DNA from: DTWD01 sp963662965
GTDB taxonomy: Bacteria; Acidobacteriota; Vicinamibacteria; Vicinamibacterales; UBA8438
Assembly: GCA_963662965.1 (NCBI GenBank)
Contig: OY759970.1
Location: forward strand, 1,922,001-1,986,000
Length of the DNA stretch: 64,000 bases
Direction: 5' to 3'
In this document: positions 44,925 through 52,763 of the stretch, piece after piece
Layout of the letters: each line of letters begins with the position of its first letter
Position numbering within the stretch: position 1 is the first letter of the stretch
Translations under genes and position numbers: made by a program
The notes under the pieces: generated by a model
What the model saw: the letters and a program-made list of their open reading frames with translations, nothing else
Told to the model about the DNA's origin: nothing
The model's database searches: none

Positions 44925-46784
44925 TTACGCGAGCTGGTACTCGGGCATACTCAAAATCAGATACAGCAAGGCCCGCAACGATGCTTCAGTCTTCGGCGTC
45001 GCCAACTCCACCCGTTCGGCCCCGAGCTCGTCTCGCAGAAAGTCAACGAGCACGGCGCGATCCGCAGCGCTCGGTTCGACCCGCAGGAACCGCTGCAGCA
45101 GATGGTCGACCACATCGTCGACACTCTCGGCCCCGGCATCCGCCAGCAGTCCCGCCAGGTCGAGGTCGGCGACGCGGCGCGGGATCGGATGGAGCTTGTC
45201 GAACGCCATCACGTAGCCCCTGTAGCCGCCGTACCGAGTGTTGTAGTCCTCATCTCGATCGACGAGCTGGCTCGATTCAGCGTCCCCCTCCTGCGTCGCC
45301 GCCGTGATGTTCATCCCTTGCTCGAGTCGCTGTTCGACCTGGCGATAGATCCCAGGCACCACGCGGTCAGGCGCCCAGAACCCGTCGGTGTCTGGGTAGA
45401 GCACGTCGCGGAACAGATTGCCGCGCTGCAACAGCGTGGCCGGCGTCACCCAGGTTCGCCCGCCCGCCCAGCCGGCGACATTCGGCGGATTGAACAACGT
45501 TTGTCCCAGCCCGGCCGTCAGGCGGTTGAAGTCAGGGATCGTTGGTAACTCGCTCAGTCCGAGCTTGCGGTAGGTCGAGACGACCAAGTGCACCGGGGAC
45601 TTTATCTGCGTGGCGTATGACGGCGGGCTGTAGAAGTCGCGCGATAGGAAGATCTGCGTGAGCAGCGGCTTCAGCTCGTAGCCGGCGTCGCGGAAGGTCG
45701 CCGCGAGGGTCGCGCCAACGCTGGCATCGATCTCTTCCCGAACGAAGAAGTGGTAGAGCTTCGCGCCGACGAACTCGGCAGCGGCCGGTTGCTCCAGGAT
45801 GATCTCGATGATGTCGTCGCCGTTGAACGCGCCGGTTCGACCGAGAAACGTCTTCTCGTCGAAGTCATGCTGTTCATCGTCGAACTTGAACTCGAGGACA
45901 TCGTTGGTCCATCCGGTGAACGCGCGCGACCCTTCGCGGATGTCCTGCTCGGTGTAGTTGCCGACACCCAACGTGAACAACTCGAGCAGTTCGCGCCCAA
46001 AGTTTTCGTTCGGGAGGCCTTTGATGTTCTCCCCGTTGTCGAGATAGACGAGCATCGCCGGATCCGTGAGGATGCCGACCAGGAGATCCTCGAAGTTGCC
46101 GTTCGCATGGACGCGAAGCATCTCGTTCTGCTGGAACACCATCCGCGTGTCGCGCACCTTGGTGTTGCCCGTCGCGAAGTGTCCGTGCCAGAAGAGAGTC
46201 ATCTTTTCTTCGAGCGGGCGTTCCGTGGTCAGCATGCGCTCGCCCCACCACGTGGCAAGGCGCTGCGTTTCGACGGCGTTCGAGCGGAGCCCGTAGAAAA
46301 ACTTGTTGACGACCGGTTGCAGACGACGCGACTCGCCCTCCGGCAGCATCGCGACGCCCATCGACTCACCGGTCTCGCGCGCGATCCGAACCGCTTCGGC
46401 GCGGCTCTTCGGGAAGGGGTCCATCCCGGGATCCCAGATCGGCGACTCGTCGAACCGCGGCGCGGTGTCGGGCTGGCGCTCATAGTTGACGAGCCAGTCG
46501 ACGGCCGCTTGCGGCGTCATCGCCGCGAGACGCTCGATCGCCTCCGGCGTGCCCCCGAATCCCCCCCGCTCGAGGAGGTGTGCCGCCTTCTGATAATCCC
46601 AGTCAGCCGCCGTGATCGGGGCGAGGTCGTTCTCCCACGCCGCCGGACCGGATTCCTCACCGCCGGCGCCAAGTAGCTGGACGCTCGTCGCCAGCATCCA
46701 CCCGATGACGATCGCCGCGGCGGCGACGGTCAACGGCCAATGCCTTCGACAACAGGCTGGATCGAAAAGAGATTGGCGTTGCAC
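44925..46784 (-). CDS. DUF1800 protein
   Basis: A 619-residue protein read from the GTG at 46784, chosen because GGAGG lies 8 nt upstream; the frame is open to 46889 but those residues look untranslated. A hydrophobic segment (about 15-38) anchors or exports it. Family blocks include A-A-H-L-L-E-R-G-G-F-G-G, M-T-L-F-W-H-G-H-F-A-T, N-E-N-F-G-R-E-L-L-E-L-F-T-L-G-V and P-P-N-V-A-G-W-A-G-G. Function unknown; it acts with the DUF1501 partner 52 bp downstream. Confidence 0.88.
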   Translation of the reverse strand: MQRQSLFDPACCRRHWPLTVAAAAIVIGWMLATSVQLLGAGGEESGPAAWENDLAPITAADWDYQKAAHLLERGGFGGTPEAIERLAAMTPQAAVDWLVNYERQPDTAPRFDESPIWDPGMDPFPKSRAEAVRIARETGESMGVAMLPEGESRRLQPVVNKFFYGLRSNAVETQRLATWWGERMLTTERPLEEKMTLFWHGHFATGNTKVRDTRMVFQQNEMLRVHANGNFEDLLVGILTDPAMLVYLDNGENIKGLPNENFGRELLELFTLGVGNYTEQDIREGSRAFTGWTNDVLEFKFDDEQHDFDEKTFLGRTGAFNGDDIIEIILEQPAAAEFVGAKLYHFFVREEIDASVGATLAATFRDAGYELKPLLTQIFLSRDFYSPPSYATQIKSPVHLVVSTYRKLGLSELPTIPDFNRLTAGLGQTLFNPPNVAGWAGGRTWVTPATLLQRGNLFRDVLYPDTDGFWAPDRVVPGIYRQVEQRLEQGMNITAATQEGDAESSQLVDRDEDYNTRYGGYRGYVMAFDKLHPIPRRVADLDLAGLLADAGAESVDDVVDHLLQRFLRVEPSAADRAVLVDFLRDELGAERVELATPKTEASLRALLYLILSMPEYQLA

Positions 46785-46864
46785 GGGCTGGGCCTCCAAG
46801 TTGGCATCATATGCCACTGCCCGGCACCGGTCTAGACCCGGCCGCTGGAGGGTAGGCTGGTCGC

Positions 46865-47047
46865 TCAGAACGATCCGAAGGGACTGCACGCGATGCGAAT
46901 CTGCGCGAGGAAGCTATCGAAGCGGAGGTCTGAGCGGAGCGGGTCGAACATCTCGCAGCTCCACGCGCTTATGCACATGGTCGAGCGTTCCTCGTAGGCT
47001 TGCTCCAGGTAGCGGAACGCCTCGTCCAACTCGCCGATGACCGCGTA
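46865..47047 (-). pseudogene. 3' remnant of a TPR-repeat protein gene
   Basis: Sixty residues, Y-A-V-I-G-E-L-D-E-A-F-R-Y-L-E-Q-A-Y then M-F-D-P-L-R-S-D-L-R-F, match the usual end of adenylate-cyclase- or kinase-linked TPR proteins (F-D-P-L-R-S-D-P-R-F). The reading frame has a stop just upstream and no start. Everything N-terminal is gone. Confidence 0.6.
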
Positions 47048-47166
47048 GGTTCATGCGTAGGACATGGCGTGTCGGCGAAGACAACCTGCCGCAGGTCGAG
47101 CGCGTAGTGCTGCAGATCGTCGATGCATTCATCGACGACTACTTCGAGGTGAACGATCCGCAGTAG
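47041..47166 (+). pseudogene. 3' remnant of an unidentified gene
   Basis: A 41-residue plus-strand frame (R-R-T-W-R-V-G-E-D-N-L-P-Q-V-E-R-V-V, ending F-I-D-D-Y-F-E-V-N) looks like the C-terminal helix of a longer protein. It starts where the TPR remnant on the other strand stops, so the two are joined at their lost 5' ends. Family not identified. Confidence 0.35.
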
Positions 47167-47290
47167 GCGCCCGTTTCGAGCTACGGCGGCGCCTTCAGAC
47201 AGTCTCCTCGTCGGTCGTGTTCGCTTTCTTTCCCGTCGACGTTTCCACGGGTAGACCAAGCGGATCACCAAGCTGCGAATGGAGGTTGTC

Positions 47291-47689
47291 ATGAAACCAC
47301 GCTCCCGTCTGCTCGTCGCCCTCAGTCTGATCTCCGTCCTGTCGCTTGCCGCGACCCACGCCCAGAGCATCTTGAATGACGAGATAACCGTCGTGATGGG
47401 CGAGCCTGTCGCGCGGTCTGCCGAGCAGGCGCATTATCTGTTGGCCCGCATGCATCGGGAGAACGACGCCCTGCGCAGCAAGCCGCCCACGGATACGGAT
47501 CTCGATGCCAGCGCCATGAATGGGTCGCGTCTCGAAGTCTTCCGGCACACGCTGTCAGTGGCGGCGGGCGCAGATACGACTGGGCGGCGGTTGTCGAACG
47601 CCGGTCAGGAACCGACATTCACGTTCAAACCGAAGCCGACGAAGACCGCACCGAAGCCGAAGACGCCCGATCAGAACGCGCAGAAGTAG
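47291..47689 (+). CDS. Small secreted protein, 132 aa
   Basis: Start at ATG 47291, with GGAGG 6 nt upstream. A signal peptide ends near T-H-A-Q. The mature part is about 105 residues, with a polar middle (H-Y-L-L-A-R-M-H-R-E-N-D-A-L-R) and a Lys/Pro/Thr-rich tail (K-P-K-P-T-K-T-A-P-K-P-K). Not recognised. The tail may lie along the cell surface or bind peptidoglycan, but this is only a guess from composition. Confidence 0.5.
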   Translation: MKPRSRLLVALSLISVLSLAATHAQSILNDEITVVMGEPVARSAEQAHYLLARMHRENDALRSKPPTDTDLDASAMNGSRLEVFRHTLSVAAGADTTGRRLSNAGQEPTFTFKPKPTKTAPKPKTPDQNAQK

Positions 47690-47748
47690 CGCCGCGGCAG
47701 GGCCACGCGGGAGCGGCACCAACGAGCCGCGAACGTCTGGTCCGTAAC

Positions 47749-48255
47749 TCACGCGCGTCCGTCCGCAACATCAAGCGCGTAGTCCAGCATCTGGTCGCCA
47801 TCGAAGATCCAACGACCGGCGAAGCGCCGCTCGGCGATGACGAGCGGGAGCCAGTATCGGTCGTCCTCCCACATCTCCCCGTACGGCACCTGGTCGAGGT
47901 CGAACCAGAGGGGCGACGCCTCATCGGTCTCGACGGGAGTGCCCTCAAGATCCGAGGCCCGGTAGACATGGACGAAGGTCGAGTAGCCGTCGACGAACTG
48001 GAAGGCGTGTTGTCCGAGCTTCACCGGACTGAGCGGGGTGACGCCAAGTTCCTCGCGTACCTCGCGCACGGCACAGGCATCAAACGTCTCCCCCGGCTCC
48101 AGGCGTCCGCCTGGACCATTGACCTTGCCGGCCCCGAGACCGCGCTTCTTCCGTATGAGGAGGATGCGCCGATCCTTGACCACAAAGACGAGAGTCGCCG
48201 GGTCGACCGCCCGCCAGGCGGTCCAGTCGATGTCTCGCACCCGCCGCGCCGCCAT
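47749..48255 (-). CDS. Nudix hydrolase, MutT/MTH1-like
   Basis: A 168-residue Nudix protein. The Nudix box is perfect, reading G-G-R-L-E-P-G-E-T-F followed by R-E-V-R-E-E-L-G. A leading V-N-G-P-G and the later W-F-D-L-D-Q-V-P-Y-G-E-M-W-E-D-D resemble MTH1-type 8-oxo-dGTP pyrophosphatases, so nucleotide-pool cleaning is the likely role. The ATG at 48255 is preferred to a GTG three codons earlier. Cytoplasmic. Confidence 0.88.
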   Translation of the reverse strand: MAARRVRDIDWTAWRAVDPATLVFVVKDRRILLIRKKRGLGAGKVNGPGGRLEPGETFDACAVREVREELGVTPLSPVKLGQHAFQFVDGYSTFVHVYRASDLEGTPVETDEASPLWFDLDQVPYGEMWEDDRYWLPLVIAERRFAGRWIFDGDQMLDYALDVADGRA

Positions 48256-48322
48256 ATGGCACACATTCTAAAACCATACGGGCTGACTGCTCTGAACCCA
48301 TACAATGTTTGGTAGCGCGCCG

Positions 48323-49231
48323 ATGACCCATTCCCACTCCCACGCCACCGCGCAGGCGACGACCGCAGACCTTCGCCTGGCGTTCTTTCTGAACCTCGGC
48401 TTCACGATTGTCGCCGGCATCGGGGGCCTCTGGACCAACAGCGTGGCGATCTTGTCGGATGCGGTTCACGACCTTGGCGACAGCCTGTCGCTCGGTCTGG
48501 CCTGGTACCTCGACCGCTATGCCCTGCGCGAACGCGACCAACGGTTCTCGTACGGATACCGCCGGTTCTCACTCCTTGGCGCCATCACCACGACGATTGC
48601 GCTCGTCGTCGGATCGGTGTTCGTCCTCGTCGAGGCGGTGCCACGGCTGTTCAACCCGGAACCGACCGACGCAGCCGGAATGGTCGTCTTTGCGCTCCTC
48701 GGCGTTACCGTCAACGGGATCGCCGCGCTGCGACTGCGAGGCCGCAAGTCGTTCAACACCCGCGTCGTCGCGTGGCATCTGCTCGAGGATGTGCTCGGGT
48801 GGGCGGCGGTATTGATCGTCGCCGTCATTTTGCTGTTTGTCGATCTCCCGGTGCTCGATCCGGCGCTCTCAATCGTCATCACGCTCTTTGTCCTCTACAA
48901 CGTCGTCCGAAACTTCCGCGATGCGACACTCTTGTTCCTCCAGGCAGTGCCGGAGGACGTCGACCTGAGCGACCTCGAACAACGGTTGGCGGCCGTCGAC
49001 CAGGTGTGCTCGGTGCATCACACGCACGTCTGGTCGATGGATGGTGAGCATCACGTCCTGACGACCCACGTCGTCGTCGATCCCAGCACCACGCGCGAGG
49101 GCGTACAGACGCTCCGAGCCGATGTGGAACGTCTCTGCGCCGAGTTCCACTTCGCGCATACGACGATCGAGATCGAATGGGGCGACGATGACTGCCGGAT
49201 GAACGAGAGGCGCAACGAGATCGCGTCGTGA
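48323..49231 (+). CDS. Cation diffusion facilitator (Zn/Cd/Co efflux)
   Basis: A 302-residue CDF transporter: His-rich start (T-H-S-H-S-H), six transmembrane helices over about 15-205, metal-site residues D-A-V-H-D (helix II, S-D-A-V-H-D-L-G-D) and H-L-L-E-D (helix V), and a cytoplasmic ferredoxin-like domain (about 210-290) with H-H-T-H-V-W. It exchanges metal ions for protons across the inner membrane. ATG 48323 is chosen because TACAAT covers the earlier ATG at 48305; the earlier start adds six residues. It is coupled to the LOG gene by a GTGA overlap. Confidence 0.88.
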   Translation: MTHSHSHATAQATTADLRLAFFLNLGFTIVAGIGGLWTNSVAILSDAVHDLGDSLSLGLAWYLDRYALRERDQRFSYGYRRFSLLGAITTTIALVVGSVFVLVEAVPRLFNPEPTDAAGMVVFALLGVTVNGIAALRLRGRKSFNTRVVAWHLLEDVLGWAAVLIVAVILLFVDLPVLDPALSIVITLFVLYNVVRNFRDATLLFLQAVPEDVDLSDLEQRLAAVDQVCSVHHTHVWSMDGEHHVLTTHVVVDPSTTREGVQTLRADVERLCAEFHFAHTTIEIEWGDDDCRMNERRNEIAS

Positions 49232-49825
49232 CGACCGAGGCCACGGTGTGTGCCTGCGTGTTTGCCGGGTCGAGCCCGGGCGTGCGTCCCCCATACACGG
49301 AGCAGGCGCGGGCGCTCGGACGCGCGCTTGCGGCTCCGCGACATTGGACTGGTCTACGGCGGGGCCAGCGTCGGCCTCATGGGAATCCTCGCCGATGCAG
49401 TGCTTGACGGCGGTGGGCACGTCACCAGTGTCCTTCCACGTCACTTCGTCCGCAAGGAGATTGCGCACGACCGGCTCACCGAGCTTCATCTCGTCGACTC
49501 GATGCACGAGCGTAAGGCGCTGATGGCCGACCTCGCCGATCGCTTCATCGCGCTTCCCGGAGGTCTGGGCACCTTCGAGGAGCTTCTCGAGATTCTGACC
49601 TGGGCGCAGCTCGGGCTACATCAAAAGTCGTACAGCGTCCTCAATGTCGACGGCTACTTTGACGGCTTGCTGGCGTCGCTCGACCACGCGGTCGAGGAGC
49701 GGTTCGTGAGGCCGCAGCACCGAGCGATGCTGATGGTCGAGCGTGACGTCGACCGACTACTGGATCAGATCGACGCCTACGTTCCGCCACGGGTCGAGAA
49801 GTGGATCGATCGTGCCACCCGATAA
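49228..49825 (+). pseudogene. LOG-family (cytokinin riboside phosphoribohydrolase) gene, 1-nt frameshift
   Basis: From the GTG at 49228 the frame reads V-C-A-C-V-F-A-G-S-S-P-G-V, the normal LOG N-terminus, through L-G-R-A-L-A-A. Then one extra C in GGCTCCGCGAC (about 49335) shifts it. The rest (R-D-I-G-L-V-Y-G-G-A-S-V-G-L-M-G, and the catalytic P-G-G-L-G-T-F-E-E) lies in another frame to the stop at 49825. LOG enzymes release N6-modified adenines or, in bacteria, cleave nucleoside monophosphates. With one lesion only, a sequencing error remains possible. Confidence 0.75.
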
Positions 49826-49916
49826 GGCTGACGACGTCCGGGCCTGACGCTTGTCTTCCGGATGGTGGCGGGGCTCGGAATGCCTCACGCCGCTCGGTCA
49901 CCTCAGATGAGGATCA

Positions 49917-50012
49917 GGGCGCGCACGGCGCGCCCCCGCCGGAGCGCCGCCGGGCATTGGGCCCCGGCTAGCTCCGGCGGCGGGGTTCGGGGCTGCAGGC
50001 TCCGTCTAAGAA
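49917..50012 (+). repeat. GC-rich dispersed repeat A, full copy
   Basis: GGGCGCGCACGGCGCGCCCC, then GGGCATTGGGCCCC, then GGGGTTCGGGGCTGCAGGCT ending CCGTCTAAG. It overlaps the 3' end of the dus gene. Confidence 0.75.
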
Positions 50013-51032
50013 ATGCCCGACGATGATGTCGCGTAACTCGCCGATCGACTCGGCATGGTTGATCGCGGTGCGAAGCTGCGAGCCGCCGCGCTGACCCTTC
50101 GTGTACCACGAGCCGAGTGCACGCAGCTTGTTCACAACCCAGCGCTCGCGACCGCGGACGGTGCGCGTCGACTGGCGCTCGACGGCGGGCGCCGTGTGTC
50201 GGAAGCCGCGCGCTTCGTCGACCCCCTCGCGGAGCAGCAGATCGATGTAGTCGAGCAGGAACTGGCCGCGTTCGGCAAGCGTCGCTTCGGACACCGGCGT
50301 CCCTTCGGCCATCGCCTTCGCCTGCTGGAAGATCCACGGGTTGCGGAGGGCGCCGCGACCGATGAGTACACCGGAGACGCGTGTCTTCGACTCCCGATCG
50401 ATCACTTGCTGCGGCGTCACGCAATCGCCGCTCCCGAACACCGGGATCGCGACCCCGTCGGCAACGCGGTCGATCAGATCCCAGTCCGACGCTCCCGAAT
50501 ACGACTGCTTCGCCGTGCGCCCATGCACCGCCACTGCCCTGGCCCCCGCGTCCTCCATCATGCGGGCCATCGTCGGCGCGTTGACGGTCTCGTCGTCCCA
50601 CCCCGCGCGCATCTTGACCGTCACCGGAATCGTGACGGAATCACTCATCGACCGCACGACGGCGGCGGCATGCGATGGCTCCCGCATCAGGCTGCAGCCG
50701 GCGTTGTGCTTCGCGATCTTCGGCACCGGGCAGCCCATATTGACATCGACGATATCGGCGCCCATGCCTTCGACGATCTGCGCGGCCGCAGCCATCCGGC
50801 CGGGGTCGCCACCGAAGATCTGGATCGACACCGGCCGCTCCGCTTCGGTGTATTCGGCGTACTCGAGCGTCCGGTCGATCCCACGCACAAGCCCTTCCGA
50901 GCTGACCATTTCGGTCACCACCAGCCCACATCCGCCGCGCGCTTTCACGAGACGTCGAAATGCCGTGTCGGTCATGCCGGCCATCGGCGCGAGCGCGTAG
51001 GGGTGATCGAGGGAAACGGATCCGATCTTCAT
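49968..51032 (-). CDS. dusB: tRNA-dihydrouridine synthase (DusB type)
   Basis: A 354-residue FMN enzyme that reduces uridine in tRNA. Blocks: L-A-P-M-A-G-M-T-D near the start, V-D-V-N-M-G-C-P-V-P-K-I-A, the catalytic Cys in N-A-G-C-S-L-M, V-K-M-R-A-G-W (FMN), and V-H-G-R-T. The ATG at 51032 matches the family start. The final 15 residues, D-G-A-C-S-P-E-P-R-R-R-S, are translated from repeat A, so the native C-terminus has been replaced or extended. It follows the NusG-like gene after 28 bp. Confidence 0.9.
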   Translation of the reverse strand: MKIGSVSLDHPYALAPMAGMTDTAFRRLVKARGGCGLVVTEMVSSEGLVRGIDRTLEYAEYTEAERPVSIQIFGGDPGRMAAAAQIVEGMGADIVDVNMGCPVPKIAKHNAGCSLMREPSHAAAVVRSMSDSVTIPVTVKMRAGWDDETVNAPTMARMMEDAGARAVAVHGRTAKQSYSGASDWDLIDRVADGVAIPVFGSGDCVTPQQVIDRESKTRVSGVLIGRGALRNPWIFQQAKAMAEGTPVSEATLAERGQFLLDYIDLLLREGVDEARGFRHTAPAVERQSTRTVRGRERWVVNKLRALGSWYTKGQRGGSQLRTAINHAESIGELRDIIVGHFLDGACSPEPRRRS

Positions 51033-51060
51033 TGTCCGTGCCGTGAGCCTCGAGCCTTCG

Positions 51061-51600
51061 CTAGTAGGCTTTGACGTCCGCGGTGTCCACTTCGACACTC
51101 ACCGCTTGACCGATCAGATCGACCGACAACACCAGCCGGGCGTGGGACCCTTTGCGCACCAGACGGCCGGCGACCCCGCGGAGAGGGCCGTGGACCACTT
51201 CGACCATCATTCCCTCCCGAATGAGAGGACAGGGATCGTATAGAAAGTCGCTCTCGACAAGGCGGCGGATGCTGTCAATCTCCGCGGGGGGAATGGACGC
51301 GATCTCGCCGTCGAACGAGACAATGTTGACCACACCGGGGCACTTCAGCACGCGCAGGCGCTCCGCGGGATCGAAGCGCGCGAAGCAGTAGCCCGGGAAG
51401 AGTGGCCAGTCGATCTTCTTCTTTCGATCTTTCCACCGGCTCCAGCGGGTGATGGTGGGGAGGAACGCCTCAAGCCGATGGCGGTCGAGCTGTTGACGGA
51501 CGGCTTGTTCGTGACGCGAGCGCGTCCAGATGGCGTACCATCGTGCCTCGCCGCTCGGGGCAACCTCGCCCGCGTCGTCGTCAAGGGCGGGGACTCGCAC
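51061..51600 (-). CDS. NusG paralogue of RfaH/UpxY type
   Basis: A 179-residue protein: NGN domain (about 20-115, with W-Y-A-I-W-T-R-S-R-H-E and P-L-F-P-G-Y-C-F-A-R-F) and a KOW domain (about 125-175, with P-L-R-G-V-A-G). The W-x-x-x-x-x-R-x-E-x-x-V-R-x-Q-L and F-x-P start is typical of specialised NusG paralogues that antiterminate long surface-polysaccharide operons. It starts at a GTG directly behind the SurA-like gene. A polysaccharide exporter (Wzm/Wzt) lies 5 kb upstream on the same strand. Confidence 0.85.
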   Translation of the reverse strand: MRVPALDDDAGEVAPSGEARWYAIWTRSRHEQAVRQQLDRHRLEAFLPTITRWSRWKDRKKKIDWPLFPGYCFARFDPAERLRVLKCPGVVNIVSFDGEIASIPPAEIDSIRRLVESDFLYDPCPLIREGMMVEVVHGPLRGVAGRLVRKGSHARLVLSVDLIGQAVSVEVDTADVKAY

Positions 51601-52719
51601 TCACTGAGCACCCGTGATGATGTCCTGCGTGCGTCGCGGCTTGTACGCTTCAAAGGCCTGCTCGAGCAGCTCGTCCTTCCACTCGATGACCGCCTCGTCG
51701 CGAAGACGGTCGAGATAGCTCAAGTACTCCTTCACCCGCCGCTCGCTGAACACGCTGTTGCCGATCGTGTCGCGGACCTCTTCGAACGGGCGGGGCGTCG
51801 GTTCGGTCCGCTCCACGAGCTGGAGTACGTGGTACCCGAGAGGCGTACGAACCGGCGGAGCCACCTCACCGATCTCCATGGTTACCAGCACCGCTTGAAC
51901 CGTGTCATTCACGACCGCGAGGTCGAGCGGTCCGATGAGCCCCCCGTTCGCCTTCGACGCGGCATCGGAGACCGCCACCGCCACGAGCGCGAAGTCTTCG
52001 CCGGCCAGGACGCGCTGACGCGCCTCCGCCGCCTCGCGCTGCGCGCTTTCGTCGGCAGCGACGTTGACGCTGCCGCCGCCGCCCTCGGGCACGCGAATCA
52101 GAATCTCGCGCATCGTGACGGTTGCTGGCTCCGTGTAGTCGTTCAGATTGTTCTCGTAATACTCCCGAGCCTCGATGTCGGTCAGTGTCACCTTGGCAAA
52201 GATTTCGACCTGCTGAACTTGGTTGATGAGCATCTGCCGTTCCATGACCTGGCGCAGGTCGTCAATCGTCATCCCCTCCCCCTGCATGAGCGCCTCGTGA
52301 AACTCTTCATCGGTGTCGAAGTTGTTTTCTTCCTTGATGCCGTTGACCAAATCCTGGAACTGCTCGTCCCTCAGCTGGTACCCGAGCTGCCGGCCCTGCT
52401 GGATGATGAGGAGCTCATCAACGGCGGTGGAGATCACCTTCGGTGTGACCTCAAGGAGCGCCTGGCGCAACTCGACGTCTGTCGTCGGGCGAACGCCGCT
52501 CTGGCGGATGACGTCGATCTGAGCCGTTTCGAGGTCGGTCTGGGTGAAGATTTCGCCGTTGACCTTCACCAGGACTCGCTGCAGGATCTGGCCGCCCGGC
52601 ACCGATGGCCGTCCGGACAACGGCTCGGTCGCTTCCTGGGCAAAGACCGTTCCGGTCGCCACGGCCGCGGCAAGCACCGCGTAGCTCCACCGATTCATCC
52701 GTCTCATCTGTTTCGACAT
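51601..52719 (-). CDS. SurA/PpiC-like periplasmic peptidyl-prolyl isomerase
   Basis: A 372-residue exported chaperone: signal peptide (to about residue 24), SurA-N-like helical domain (about 45-185) beginning V-L-V-K-V-N-G-E-I-F-T-Q-T-D-L, and one parvulin domain (about 195-300, with I-L-I-R-V-P and G-Y-H-V-L-Q-L). It would help fold outer-membrane proteins. ATG 52719 follows GGAG; a GTG 15 nt earlier is less likely. It sits between mfd and the NusG-like gene, all on one strand with short gaps (44 bp and 0 bp). Confidence 0.88.
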   Translation of the reverse strand: MSKQMRRMNRWSYAVLAAAVATGTVFAQEATEPLSGRPSVPGGQILQRVLVKVNGEIFTQTDLETAQIDVIRQSGVRPTTDVELRQALLEVTPKVISTAVDELLIIQQGRQLGYQLRDEQFQDLVNGIKEENNFDTDEEFHEALMQGEGMTIDDLRQVMERQMLINQVQQVEIFAKVTLTDIEAREYYENNLNDYTEPATVTMREILIRVPEGGGGSVNVAADESAQREAAEARQRVLAGEDFALVAVAVSDAASKANGGLIGPLDLAVVNDTVQAVLVTMEIGEVAPPVRTPLGYHVLQLVERTEPTPRPFEEVRDTIGNSVFSERRVKEYLSYLDRLRDEAVIEWKDELLEQAFEAYKPRRTQDIITGAQ

Positions 52720-52763
52720 TACGCGGTTCTCCACAACGGGATCCAGATCACTATATTAGCCCG

